Of a DNA stretch of 64,000 nt, positions 27,883 through 37,381 are shown in pieces. The notes beneath the pieces are model-generated. The model was not told where the DNA came from. It saw only the letters and a list, made by a program, of their open reading frames with translations, and made no database searches. The stretch covers positions 62,001 through 126,000 of the forward strand of contig DATLXK010000023.1 in assembly GCA_035575925.1 (NCBI GenBank). Direction: 5' to 3'. Source of the DNA: DASWTL01 sp035575925 (GTDB taxonomy: Bacteria > Bacteroidota > Bacteroidia > Sphingobacteriales > Sphingobacteriaceae). Within the stretch, counting starts at the first letter, position 1; every line of letters starts with the position of its first letter. The translations under genes were made by a program, and so were the position numbers.

Positions 27883-27910
27883 AAAAAACCCTCCACCAGC
27901 TGGCGGAGGG
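27883..27910 (-). terminator. Rho-independent terminator of tRNA-Leu
   Basis: On the minus strand, CCCTCCGCCAG pairs with CTGGTGGAGGG (one mismatch) in a tight hairpin followed by TTTTTT. It lies between tRNA-Leu and trigger factor. Confidence 0.82.
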
Positions 27911-27921
27911 ATGAAATAATG

Positions 27922-28003
27922 TGCGGAAGAAGGGACTCGAACCCCCACGCCGTGAAGCGCCAGATCCTAAGTCTGGTGCGGCTACCAATTACGCCACTTC
28001 CGC
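27922..28003 (-). tRNA. tRNA-Leu (anticodon TAG)
   Basis: The minus strand folds as a complete cloverleaf of 82 bases with acceptor GCGGAAG/CTTCCGC, a D arm, anticodon stem CCAGA/TCTGG with loop CTTAGGA (anticodon TAG), a long variable arm typical of class II tRNA-Leu, and T arm GGGGGTTCGAGTCCC. CCA is not encoded. A terminator follows 11 bases downstream. Confidence 0.95.
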
Positions 28004-28077
28004 ATAGGATGATTTGGACGTCAAAACTAACTATTTCTCAATTAAGTCCAAAACTTATTTTACCCCAAATACCTTCT

Positions 28078-28869
28078 TTACTGATTTACATGCAGTTGTA
28101 GTTTCTTTAAATAATCGGCAGTATATTTCAGCCTGCTTCCATACCATGAAAATAGTTCTCCATCAACAACAATGACCTTTGCAGCAGGGCAAAGCAATTT
28201 AAACTCCGCTATGTGTTTTTCTTTGAAAGGATAAGGCTCGGAAGATAAAAATATAACTTCCGGATTGGCGGTGATTATATCCTTTTCGGATATTACAGGA
28301 TAGCGAAAATTTTGAAACGCATTTTGCCATCCTGCAGCAATAAGCATGGTATTTATAAATGTATTTTGCGCTGCAACCATGTATGGATCTTTCCAGATAA
28401 AATATGCTACATGTAAGGGGTGTGGAAGTGATGACACGGTGTCGAAACTCGAAACAATGTCTTTAACCAGCGTTTTTGCCTGCTGTTGCCGATCAACAAG
28501 CTCACCAACATCTTCTATCATTTTCATTGACTCGTGCAGATTATGAATATCACTTACCCAGACGGGAAATTCCTGCATCAGTTGTTCTATTTGATCTTTC
28601 TGATTTTCTTCTTTATTAGCGATGATCAGATCAGGTTTCAGTTCCCGGATCTTTTGAATGTTCAATGATTTGGTTCCACCTATTTTAGGTATTAAAGACA
28701 CTTTATCTTCAGGATGAACGCAAAATTTTGTTATACCAATTATTTCAGTGTTTAAACCTAAATCAAACAGCAATTCTGTTTGTGATGGAACTACCGAAAT
28801 AATACGTTTAGGAGTAGACTTAACAATTATAGTTCTCCCGATCTGATCTGTAAAAGTATTACTGCTCAC
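28078..28869 (-). CDS. BtuF-like helical-backbone binding protein without signal peptide
   Basis: The 263-residue protein matches the periplasmic-binding-protein family of cobalamin, heme and siderophore uptake (Peripla_BP_2): TPKRIISVVPSQTELLFDLGL, then the IQKIRELKPDLIIANKEEN strand and a C-terminal lobe with EVIFLSSEPYPFKEKH. It begins directly with TFTDQIGRTIIV and has no signal peptide or lipobox, so it should stay in the cytoplasm unless the true start is missed. It overlaps the hybrid-kinase gene by 11 bases and is the last gene of the signalling operon. The ligand is unknown. Confidence 0.8.
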   Translation of the reverse strand: MSSNTFTDQIGRTIIVKSTPKRIISVVPSQTELLFDLGLNTEIIGITKFCVHPEDKVSLIPKIGGTKSLNIQKIRELKPDLIIANKEENQKDQIEQLMQEFPVWVSDIHNLHESMKMIEDVGELVDRQQQAKTLVKDIVSSFDTVSSLPHPLHVAYFIWKDPYMVAAQNTFINTMLIAAGWQNAFQNFRYPVISEKDIITANPEVIFLSSEPYPFKEKHIAEFKLLCPAAKVIVVDGELFSWYGSRLKYTADYLKKLQLHVNQ

Positions 28870-30475
28870 TTTTGCTCAGAAGTGCGCTTATTTTTTGATG
28901 TAGCACAGCCGGATCAAAGGGTTTACTGAGTATATCATTTACCCCTGCGTCCCAACCGGCCTGCTGCTCTTCCTCTAACACAGCAGCAGATAAAGAGATG
29001 ATCGGAATACTTTTTTGTGGTTCGTCAAAATCAGCACGTATGCGCCTTGTTGCTTCAAAACCATTCATTGTTGGCATGTGTGTATCCATAAGAATGAGAT
29101 CGTAGTGTATGTTTTTTATCTGATCAAGCACTTTACCGCCATCATCTACCACATCAACCTTAATATTCCAGTTTGCGAGAATTTTGCTTATCATAAACTG
29201 ATTTATAGCATTATCCTCTGCAAGTAAAATAGTTACGTTATCAAACTTCGGAAGATCAGCAACTGAATTTTTCTTCTCCATATTGACTTTACCTTTAACA
29301 ACTTCAAACCTATTTGTGAAAGTGAAGGTACTACCCTCACCGGGGATACTGCTTACAGAAAGCTCCCCGCCTTTTAAATCTGTAAGTTTTTTTACAATGG
29401 ATAAACCTAAGCCTGTACCACCATATTTTTGAGCCGTAGTGTCTTCTGCCTGTTCAAATGAATTAAATACTTTGGCTAATCCTTCTTCAGAAATACCAAT
29501 GCCGGTATCATTTATCAAGAATTGTAACAGTACCACATTGTTCATTTCTTCAATAAATTTAACCTGCAGCTTTACCGAACCCCGGTCTGTAAATTTAATA
29601 GCATTCCCCATCAAATTCATTAGAATCTGATTTAATCTTAATGAATCTGCCATTATAAAATCCGGAACTTTGTCATCAATTTCTAAAACCAGTTTTATAT
29701 TCTTTTCATCCGATTTAAACTTCATAAGATCTACCACAGCCTGCACCAGACTCCTGATATTTGTTTCGGACCGAACTATTTTAAATTTACCCGCCTCGAT
29801 CTTTGAAATGTCTAAAATATCATTAATCAAACCTAGTAAAGATTGTGATGATACTTCAAGCAACTTTAAAAACTCTTGTTGTTCTTCCGTAAGTTCAGTA
29901 TGCTTTAATAAATATGCCAACCCAATAATTCCGTTGATAGGTGTGCGGATCTCATGACTCATGTTGGCTAAAAAGTTTTCTTTAACTTTCTTTGCTGCTT
30001 CCGCCTGATCTTTGGCAATTACCAATTCTTTTTGGGATTCCTCTAATTCAATATTTTTTTGTTTAAGATCACGCTGACTTCTTACAAGACTAATAAATGC
30101 ATCAACCTTCGCTCTTGTAATATATGGGTCTAAAGGTTTAAATAAATAATCTACTGCACCCGATTCAAGCCCCTTTACCGCATATTTTGATTCTTTTGAA
30201 ATGGCTGTAACAAATATCACTACCAACTCTTTAGTCCGTGGATTACTTTTTAATATTTGCACTAACTCAAAGCCGTCCATTTCGGGCATCTGCACGTCAA
30301 CTAATGCAATTGCAATATCCTGGTCCCAGCAAATACGCAATGCTTCGTTTGGAGAGGTGGTAGTTATTATATTTATGTCGTCCCGCTGAATGAGTGCTTC
30401 CAAAGCAATAATATTCTCCTCTCTATCATCAACAATCAGAATATTAACAGGCGGGGATTGCGTTGACACGATCAC
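28859..30475 (-). CDS. REC - histidine kinase - REC hybrid protein
   Basis: The 538-residue soluble protein has an N-terminal receiver (residues 10-130, phospho-Asp in LVDVQMPEMDGFEL), a coiled-coil linker, a HisKA dimerisation domain (H-box FLANMSHEIRTPING near 170), an HATPase with N box and G boxes (DTGIGIS, GGTGLGLSI), and a C-terminal receiver (LMDTHMPTMNGFEATR). The start overlaps the CheB gene by 4 bases. With the upstream CheR, CheB and a large hybrid kinase it forms a multi-step phosphorelay cluster. No transmembrane segment. Confidence 0.93.
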   Translation of the reverse strand: MIVSTQSPPVNILIVDDREENIIALEALIQRDDINIITTTSPNEALRICWDQDIAIALVDVQMPEMDGFELVQILKSNPRTKELVVIFVTAISKESKYAVKGLESGAVDYLFKPLDPYITRAKVDAFISLVRSQRDLKQKNIELEESQKELVIAKDQAEAAKKVKENFLANMSHEIRTPINGIIGLAYLLKHTELTEEQQEFLKLLEVSSQSLLGLINDILDISKIEAGKFKIVRSETNIRSLVQAVVDLMKFKSDEKNIKLVLEIDDKVPDFIMADSLRLNQILMNLMGNAIKFTDRGSVKLQVKFIEEMNNVVLLQFLINDTGIGISEEGLAKVFNSFEQAEDTTAQKYGGTGLGLSIVKKLTDLKGGELSVSSIPGEGSTFTFTNRFEVVKGKVNMEKKNSVADLPKFDNVTILLAEDNAINQFMISKILANWNIKVDVVDDGGKVLDQIKNIHYDLILMDTHMPTMNGFEATRRIRADFDEPQKSIPIISLSAAVLEEEQQAGWDAGVNDILSKPFDPAVLHQKISALLSKSEQ

Positions 30476-31134
30476 GATTTATTAGAACTAATTACTACTT
30501 CTTTTATACGATAAATTTCATCAAGCAGATTGAATAATTCATCGTTTTTTAAAATCATATCTACCACACTCAGTTTAATTGCAGATTCGGGCATGGTGTT
30601 AACTTCTGCTTCTTTTGGATCCTGAACAACTGTAAGCCCACCATTCTCACCAATATATTTAATTCCAAATGCTCCGTCCTGGTTTGCACCTGATAATAGC
30701 ACACCAATTGCTTTGCTTCCTGCAACATCAGAAACGCTTTGAAAAGTTACATCTATGGATGGACGGCAAAAATGAACAGGTTCTGAAAAATCGAGTGTAA
30801 AACTATAATCCGGTTCTAATAATAAATGATAGTCAGCAGGAGCAAAATATACATTTCCAGGCATAAGTATGTCCTTATCTTCTGCTAACCTAACCGGGAT
30901 AGAACCCTTAGCAGTCAGAATCTTTTCTAAGGAAGATTCGTACTTTCTGCTTCGATGGATAATAACTACAACCGCTAGGGGGAAATTTTCTGGCAGATGT
31001 ACAATAAGATCATGCAGCAATGCAAATCCTCCGGCAGAGCAGCCAACCATTAAAACTTTCGCCTGGCTAATTTTTTTTTCTATATCTGGATTTATGTCAA
31101 GCAATTTTTTGATATATATTAAACTTCTTATCAA
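30472..31134 (-). CDS. cheB: Stand-alone chemotaxis-type methylesterase CheB
   Basis: The 220-residue protein is the methylesterase half of CheB without a receiver: catalytic Ser33 in GCSAGG, His60 in VIIHRS and Asp153 in GANQDGAFG. It would demethylate or deamidate glutamyl residues of a receptor; no receptor gene is in this window. The start is uncertain: the ATG at 31134 overlaps cheR by 38 bases, while a TTG at 31104 would overlap by 8 bases and remove an unusual N-terminus. The gene is coupled to cheR upstream and the REC-kinase downstream. Confidence 0.9.
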   Translation of the reverse strand: MIRSLIYIKKLLDINPDIEKKISQAKVLMVGCSAGGFALLHDLIVHLPENFPLAVVVIIHRSRKYESSLEKILTAKGSIPVRLAEDKDILMPGNVYFAPADYHLLLEPDYSFTLDFSEPVHFCRPSIDVTFQSVSDVAGSKAIGVLLSGANQDGAFGIKYIGENGGLTVVQDPKEAEVNTMPESAIKLSVVDMILKNDELFNLLDEIYRIKEVVISSNKS

Positions 31135-31921
31135 TTACTTTAAACCGTTTGGAGATAGTTTCATTTCTTAAACATTCTTTTGAACCCAGGCATAAAAATC
31201 CGAGCGGTTGTAAGCTGTCATAAAATAGCTGCATCACTTTTTGTTGAAGGTTTAACGCAAAATATATTAAAACATTTCTACAGGAAATTAATTGAAATTC
31301 GTTAAAAACCCCGTCTGATACAAGATTGTGAATAGAAAATAATGTTTTAGATTTTAAATTATGATTAATAGCTGCAGCATCATATTGGGCTGTATAAAAA
31401 TTTGCCAGGGAACGTCTGATGCCTGTTTCACGATAATTCTCAGAATACAATTTCATTTTTTTAAGATCATATATTCCCGTTTTTGCTTCTTCTAATACAT
31501 CCGAATTTATATCTGTGCCATATAGCATGGAACGCTCATATAACCCTTGTTCCTGTAATAATATAGCGTATGAATACACCTCTTCACCTGTTGAACAACC
31601 TGCATTCCATATTTTAATATGCTGAAATGATGCAAGGTATGGTAAAACATTATCTCTTACACTTTTGAAAAACTCAGGATCGCGGAACATTTCCGTAACA
31701 TTCACTGTTATTTCCTTCAAAAAAATTTCGAAAAAATTTTCGTCATTAATCAGCAAGCCTTTTAAATCAAACAGATTTAGTTTTTTAAGACCCATTATCC
31801 GGGTTACTCTTCTCTTTAAAGAAGCCCGTGAGTATTCGAAAAAATCAAATCCATGCACTTTATTAACCAGTTGAATTACCTGTTCAAGTTCGTCAAAAGT
31901 AATATGTTCATTAGCAATCAT
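31097..31921 (-). CDS. cheR: Chemotaxis-type methyltransferase CheR
   Basis: The 274-residue protein has the CheR N-terminal helical domain (LKRRVTRIMGLK) and the SAM-binding Rossmann domain with IWNAGCSTGEEVYSYAI and the ILIYF strand (LISCRNVLIYFAL). It methylates glutamates on receptors with S-adenosylmethionine. It is 14 bases downstream of the large hybrid kinase and overlaps cheB, so it belongs to the same operon. Lack of CheA/CheW suggests that the methylation system here serves the hybrid kinases or something other than flagellar chemotaxis. Confidence 0.94.
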   Translation of the reverse strand: MIANEHITFDELEQVIQLVNKVHGFDFFEYSRASLKRRVTRIMGLKKLNLFDLKGLLINDENFFEIFLKEITVNVTEMFRDPEFFKSVRDNVLPYLASFQHIKIWNAGCSTGEEVYSYAILLQEQGLYERSMLYGTDINSDVLEEAKTGIYDLKKMKLYSENYRETGIRRSLANFYTAQYDAAAINHNLKSKTLFSIHNLVSDGVFNEFQLISCRNVLIYFALNLQQKVMQLFYDSLQPLGFLCLGSKECLRNETISKRFKVIDKKFNIYQKIA

Positions 31922-31934
31922 TGATAACGAATAA

Positions 31935-34900
31935 TTAACTTAACCATACACGAATAAGAGATAATAGTTTTTCTACATCAACAGGTTTCGAAACGTAATC
32001 ATTTGCTCCTGCCGAAATACATTTATCCCGATCGTTTTTCATCGCTTTAGCTGTAAGAGCCAGAATGGGAAGATCTTTAAACCTGTTCTGCTTTCGTATT
32101 TCTATCATTGCCTCATACCCATCCATTTCAGGCATCATAATATCCATTAATACCAGGTTTATATCGGGTTTAGAATCGAGTTTACTTAACGCTTCTTTTC
32201 CATTATGGGCAACTTCAATTGCCAGATCATACGATTGCAGGGCACTGGATAATGCAAAGATATTCCGCATATCATCATCAACAATTAATATGGTCTTGTC
32301 TTTCAGTACCTTTTCAAGTGTACCTGAATTGCCGGAAAAAGGTACAGGTGAAGATTTAACAGATTCGGTTGATTTAACCTTATTCATAAATAAATTAACC
32401 TCATCCAGCAACCGATCGTTTGATTTATTATTTTTTAAGACCATAGCGTCGGTATGTTCCATCACTCTAGCCAGGCTATCTTTGTCTAATTCCATTGCTG
32501 TATTAATAATTACAGGCAAATTCTGCAGCTTTTCATTTAATCTGATCTCATCCAGCAGGTCTAATCCTGAAATGTCGGGCAGGTTAACATCCAGTATCAG
32601 GCAATCAAAATCCCATTCACTTTCCAATATTTTTTTTGTTTCACTTCCGTTAAATGCTTGTACAACTTTAATGTTATGCTCTACAAATTTTTGTTTTAGG
32701 TCTTCGCTCTGAATCTCATGATCTTCTACAATAAGCACTTTTGCGAGCTTCCGCGTACCGTTTCTAATCAGCTTATTAAATGCTTCGTCCAGTTGCTCTT
32801 TCGCTACAGGCTTTTTAAGAAATCCTATTGCACCTTCACGCTCGGCCTTTTTCTTTTTTTCATCACCGGCCGACATCATATGAACAGGAATATTTTTGGT
32901 GTCAGGATCTGATTTTAAATGCTTTAAAACTGACCACCCATCTAGTACAGGTAGCATTATATCCAAAATGATTGCCTGGGGCTTGTGTTCTTTTGCTAAT
33001 TTTAAACCTGTATCACCACTATAGGCCATAATAGGCTTAAAGCCCCGGTCTAATGCATAATCCTTAAGTATTTCAGCAAAGTTTTTATCATCTTCAATAA
33101 TAAGAACAGTGCTATCCCCTGCTATGGGAAGCTTTTCTAAAATGGGTATTGGCGTGGATTTAACAGGTTTTTCAACAGGAGCTTTAACCTCATCGGCGGA
33201 GTCTTCTTCTTCTTTTTCCTGAAGGACTGGTGGCAGAAACAGTGTAAATGTACTTCCAGCTCCCGGTGTACTTGCCACACTGATCTCACCCCCTAAAACC
33301 ACAGCCAGCTCACGACTTATAGAAAGCCCCAGACCAGTACCGCCGTATTTTCTGCTGGTTGAACCGTCTGCCTGCTGAAAAGCTTCAAAAATTAGCCTTT
33401 GCTTTTCTTCCGGGATCCCTATACCGGAATCGGTAACTGATATGGAAATAATATCTTTGGGATTAAGTGTTTTTAATACGTTGCTTGTAAACACCTGCTG
33501 CTCTTCTGCACCTTTAATATATACAGTTACTGAGCCTGCCTCCGGAGTAAATTTAAACGCATTTGATAACAGGTTGCGTAACACCTGTTCAACCCTTACC
33601 CGGTCTGAAACTATGGTAGAAGGTATATCATCTTCCAGGTTTACAATAAAATTAATTTTTTTATTAGCGGCAACCTCATTGAAAAGCAATTCCAGGTCAC
33701 GCTTAATATCATCAACATAAACGTCTTCAATATTAAGATCCATCTTCCCGGATTCGACTTTTGAAAGATCCAGGATGTCATTAATTAATGTTAATAAATC
33801 ATTCCCTGCATTGTGTATTACTTTGGCATATTTTAATTGCTCAGTATTCAGGTTTGCGTGCTTATTATCTCCCAGAATGCGTGCAAGTATTAAAATACTG
33901 TTTAGTGGTGTACGTAACTCATGGCTCATATTAGCCAAAAATTCAGATTTATATTTACCGGTTTGCTCAAGTTCATTAGCCTTAAGACTGATAGCTTCGC
34001 GGGCTTCATTTATTGACGTATTACGTTCTTCGAGTTGTTGCGCCTGTTCTTCAAGTTCAGCATTTATTTGCCTTAACTCTTCCTGCTGTACTCTTAACTC
34101 TTCTTCTGAAGCCTGAAGCTCTTCCGTTTTATTAAGCAACTCCTCATTTGCCGTACGCAGCTTTTCCTGCTGCGTTTCCAACTCTTCTGATTGCGATTGA
34201 GACCGGTCATAAAGAGCCTGCATCTCAACTCTTGCCTGGGCGGCATTAACGGCCACAGCGACACTATAAATAATTTTATTAATCAATTCCATAGCATGTG
34301 GATGAACTCCATTTATAAAGCCGAGTTCAATGACACCTTTTAACTGTCCCTGAAATATAAAGGGGTAAATTAAAATCGCATTTGCTGAAGTGCTTCCTAA
34401 AGCAGAATGTACTTTCATATAGTCTTTTGGAATATCAGTAAAAACCATTTCACGACGCTCTAAAGCTACCTGTCCTATCAAACCTTCTCCCAGCCTGAAG
34501 CTGGGTACGCCATGTTCAGGTCGAAATGCATATGTTGCGGTGAGCTTCAAAATATCGCCAATTTCATCTGCTATATAAATTACTCCTAAATCAGCTTTTA
34601 CATATTTTGATAATTCATTAATTAAACGTTCAGTACGCTCAGCTAAAGTCTGTGCACCCCGCATCGCCGCATCTATAATAACAGCTCCTTCCAACAACCA
34701 GTTTTGGCGTTCACTTTCAACAGAAACTTTTTCCAGCGTATTGTTAGTCTCTAGAATACGTATCTCAGTTAATTTCTGCTGGTTAAAAGACTTTCGTATA
34801 AACATGGATAATATGAGGATGGAAATGAGTATCAATAAACAACCTATACCAATAATATAGAAGACATTTTCTGTACTACGCTCACTATCTGCTTTCCTTA

Positions 34901-35411
34901 CAGATAATAACCTTTCTTCTTCCTTTCGCATATCAGAAAGAGTACGGTTAATATTATCCATATATATTTTCGATTTGTTGGTCTGCAAAACAGATTTTGC
35001 CGCCTCAAATGAAGTTTCATTATAAGCATTTAAAACTCGCTGCATTTCTACCAGTTTGCCTACAGAATAGGTAGCCAACGAATCAACCCTTACTACCTGC
35101 TTTGGGTTGTCATTGGTCAGTTTCTCTAAATCACGAATTAAAAAAGGAATATTGCGGATATTGATATTATACCGTTCTAAATATGCTGGCTGACCAGTTA
35201 TAATATATCCGCGACTACTTGATTCAGCCTCAGTAATTTTCAGACCGATTTCCTGTGTTTTTGCAAGTACCTCTTCTGTATGAACAACCCAATTACTGTT
35301 CTCTTGCAGTTCTTTAATACTTAGGTAAGAACTTATGCCAACAATAAAAACAAAAGCAAAAGTGATAATAAAGCCGGTTATAACTTGTTGCTGAAAAGAA
35401 AAATTTCTCAT
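31935..35411 (-). CDS. Large hybrid sensor kinase: CHASE3 - GAF - kinase - three receivers
   Basis: The 1158-residue protein has two transmembrane helices (about 10-30 and 185-207) enclosing a periplasmic CHASE3 sensor with the typical SSRGYIITGQPAYLE, a cytoplasmic GAF domain (about 245-385), a very long Glu/Gln-rich coiled coil (390-480), HisKA with FLANMSHELRTPLNS, HATPase (DSGIGIP, GGTGLGLSI), and three tandem receivers (phospho-Asp in ILDIMLPVLDGW, ILDVNLPDISGL and LMDIMMPEMDGY). It is the first gene of the operon with cheR and cheB. The sensed signal is unknown. Confidence 0.94.
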   Translation of the reverse strand: MRNFSFQQQVITGFIITFAFVFIVGISSYLSIKELQENSNWVVHTEEVLAKTQEIGLKITEAESSSRGYIITGQPAYLERYNINIRNIPFLIRDLEKLTNDNPKQVVRVDSLATYSVGKLVEMQRVLNAYNETSFEAAKSVLQTNKSKIYMDNINRTLSDMRKEEERLLSVRKADSERSTENVFYIIGIGCLLILISILILSMFIRKSFNQQKLTEIRILETNNTLEKVSVESERQNWLLEGAVIIDAAMRGAQTLAERTERLINELSKYVKADLGVIYIADEIGDILKLTATYAFRPEHGVPSFRLGEGLIGQVALERREMVFTDIPKDYMKVHSALGSTSANAILIYPFIFQGQLKGVIELGFINGVHPHAMELINKIIYSVAVAVNAAQARVEMQALYDRSQSQSEELETQQEKLRTANEELLNKTEELQASEEELRVQQEELRQINAELEEQAQQLEERNTSINEAREAISLKANELEQTGKYKSEFLANMSHELRTPLNSILILARILGDNKHANLNTEQLKYAKVIHNAGNDLLTLINDILDLSKVESGKMDLNIEDVYVDDIKRDLELLFNEVAANKKINFIVNLEDDIPSTIVSDRVRVEQVLRNLLSNAFKFTPEAGSVTVYIKGAEEQQVFTSNVLKTLNPKDIISISVTDSGIGIPEEKQRLIFEAFQQADGSTSRKYGGTGLGLSISRELAVVLGGEISVASTPGAGSTFTLFLPPVLQEKEEEDSADEVKAPVEKPVKSTPIPILEKLPIAGDSTVLIIEDDKNFAEILKDYALDRGFKPIMAYSGDTGLKLAKEHKPQAIILDIMLPVLDGWSVLKHLKSDPDTKNIPVHMMSAGDEKKKKAEREGAIGFLKKPVAKEQLDEAFNKLIRNGTRKLAKVLIVEDHEIQSEDLKQKFVEHNIKVVQAFNGSETKKILESEWDFDCLILDVNLPDISGLDLLDEIRLNEKLQNLPVIINTAMELDKDSLARVMEHTDAMVLKNNKSNDRLLDEVNLFMNKVKSTESVKSSPVPFSGNSGTLEKVLKDKTILIVDDDMRNIFALSSALQSYDLAIEVAHNGKEALSKLDSKPDINLVLMDIMMPEMDGYEAMIEIRKQNRFKDLPILALTAKAMKNDRDKCISAGANDYVSKPVDVEKLLSLIRVWLS

Positions 35412-35577
35412 AGTAGCTGTAAAAAGACGTATTAGATTTCATAGATAACCAATACTTCTTATATCTTATGGTTAGATTAATTTACTCAGATCCTGAATAT
35501 ATGTAATTTTAAGATCAAAGTTGCATTATTAAACCTTTTTCGCCTGTTAATATATATTTTATCGGGCAATAGTAAAC

Positions 35578-35609
35578 AAAAAAGCCCCTTAACCTGATAG
35601 TCAAGGGGC
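35578..35609 (-). terminator. Rho-independent terminator of the sodium/sugar symporter gene
   Basis: On the minus strand, GCCCCTT and AAGGGGC form a stem followed by TTTTTT, 31 bases past the symporter stop codon. Confidence 0.82.
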
Positions 35610-35640
35610 AATAATAGTGATAAGACAGCGAATCGGCTAA

Positions 35641-37314
35641 TTACCAGAATAAGGTATAAAAAGCAATCAGTATCCCGCAAACAATAAGGGCACCAACCGC
35701 AAAGGCAGGTGTGGTCCGAAACATTTTTGTATCCACTTCAAGCGCGTTAGGCACCACTCCACGCTTATTCTCTATGGTACTTATGATCCACATGACGATT
35801 ATACTGATGATAAAAACAAAACCCATACGGTCAAGAAAAGGAATTTCATAAACTCCACTGGCGTTTTGAACTGAAAATCCTGTTGATGCAAGGAAGGACA
35901 GGTCGGCAAATGTGGGCAATAGTTTGAAGAAAACCGACAAAAAGAAACCGCCGATAGTTGCAAAAAGCGCTGCGTTTGAGGTAGTCTTTTTCCAGAAGAA
36001 TCCCAATAAAAACATAGCCAATATACCTGGAGATACAAATCCGGTATATTCCTGAATAAAACGTAACCCTCCTTTATCAATGCCAAGGAATGGTGCTATC
36101 ATAACTGCCAGAAGAAGAGCTACTATAATAGTGATACGGCCAACTCTAAGCATATTGGCTTCTGAAGCCTCTTTATTAATTACTTTTTTGTAAATATCCA
36201 GTGTAAATATGGTTGATATACTATTGGCTTTACCGGCTAATGAGGCAACTATGGCAGCGGTAAGCGCCGCGAATGATAACCCTTTTAACCCAACAGGAAG
36301 CAGATTTAACAATACAGGATAAGCACGGTCAGGAGCTATGATGCCGTCCTTTAGCATATCCGTCTGGAAACTGCCCTCCTTATAAAGCACATATGCTGCA
36401 ATACCCGGCAATACAACAATTACAGGCATCAGCAATTTAATAAAAGCAGCAAACAACAATCCGTTTCGTGCTGTATCCAGATCTGCACCCAGGGCACGCT
36501 GTGTAATATACTGGTTACATCCCCAATAGCTTAAATTAGCAATCCACATACCGCCTATCAGCACAGTCAGACCGGGTAATTCGATGTAATTTGGATTGTT
36601 CTTTTCAAAGATCATATCAAAGTGATCACCGGCCTTTTCTGTGAGCAGATTAAATCCATTGATTGCACCTGTTGAACCAGCACTTTCTGCTACCAGGTTT
36701 AATGCCAGATAGGTTGTTGCAAGCCCCCCAAGTATAAGAAAGAATACCTGGATCACATCGGTATAGCCTATTACTTTCATTCCTCCCAAGGTAATAAAAA
36801 TGGCAAATACTGCCAGGCCAATCATACACACGGTAATATCAATTCCTGAAATGCTGTTAATAGCTAAAGCCCCAAGGAACAGAATTGAAGTAAGGTTTAC
36901 TACAACATATAAAAGCAGCCAGAATACGGCCATGATCATACTCACCGTGCTATTATACCGCATATTTAGAAACTGCGGCATAGTGTAGATCTTATTTTTC
37001 AGATATACTGGCAGAAAAAATATGGCTACTATAATTAATGTTGCTGCGGCCATCCATTCATATGTAGCAATAGCAAGTCCCAATGTAAAACCAGAACCAC
37101 TCATACCAATAAACTGCTCTGCAGATATATTAGAGGCAATTAGTGATGCACCTATGGCCCACCATGTCAGGGAACCTTCGGCAAGAAAATAATCCTTAGT
37201 GTCTTGTGTTACAGATTTTTTCTTTTGGTATATCCATATTCCATAACCCGAAACAATCAGGAAATAGATCAGGAAAACAATGTAATCGGGTGTTTGTAAT
37301 GCTCCCATGTTCAA
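35641..37314 (-). CDS. Sodium/sugar symporter (SSS family, SGLT-like)
   Basis: The 557-residue protein has about 14 hydrophobic segments and the SSS-family signatures: SLIASNISAEQFIGMSGSG after TM2, YTDVIQVFFLILGGLATTYLAL, and the sodium-site region AALTAAIVASLAGKANSISTIFTLDIYKK. Closest in style to bacterial SglT-type sodium/glucose or galactose transporters. It heads the sugar-catabolic end of the polysaccharide locus and most likely imports the monosaccharides released by the GH43 enzymes (arabinose, xylose or galactose; not decidable from sequence). Confidence 0.93.
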   Translation of the reverse strand: MNMGALQTPDYIVFLIYFLIVSGYGIWIYQKKKSVTQDTKDYFLAEGSLTWWAIGASLIASNISAEQFIGMSGSGFTLGLAIATYEWMAAATLIIVAIFFLPVYLKNKIYTMPQFLNMRYNSTVSMIMAVFWLLLYVVVNLTSILFLGALAINSISGIDITVCMIGLAVFAIFITLGGMKVIGYTDVIQVFFLILGGLATTYLALNLVAESAGSTGAINGFNLLTEKAGDHFDMIFEKNNPNYIELPGLTVLIGGMWIANLSYWGCNQYITQRALGADLDTARNGLLFAAFIKLLMPVIVVLPGIAAYVLYKEGSFQTDMLKDGIIAPDRAYPVLLNLLPVGLKGLSFAALTAAIVASLAGKANSISTIFTLDIYKKVINKEASEANMLRVGRITIIVALLLAVMIAPFLGIDKGGLRFIQEYTGFVSPGILAMFLLGFFWKKTTSNAALFATIGGFFLSVFFKLLPTFADLSFLASTGFSVQNASGVYEIPFLDRMGFVFIISIIVMWIISTIENKRGVVPNALEVDTKMFRTTPAFAVGALIVCGILIAFYTLFW

Positions 37315-37359
37315 TTAAAGATTGGTTTAAGATTAAAAATAGTTTGCTAATTTATTATT

Positions 37360-37381
37360 TAATTAATTATATAATTAATTA
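37360..37381. repeat. 22-base perfect AT palindrome upstream of the symporter gene
   Basis: The core AATTAATTATATAATTAATT, flanked by one more T/A pair, is perfectly self-complementary. It overlaps the stop codon of the GH43 gene and lies 46 bases before the symporter ATG. AT-only palindromes occur by chance in AT-rich DNA, so an operator role is only a possibility. Confidence 0.45.

Noticed and set aside
27919..28101. Short + strand open frame beginning MCGRRDSNPHAVKRQ
   Set aside because: It is the antisense of tRNA-Leu; this peptide pattern is a known artefact of tRNA genes.
35486..35680. Minus-strand open frame of 64 codons after the hybrid kinase
   Set aside because: It overlaps the symporter 3' end and its terminator in another frame and has no protein-like features.
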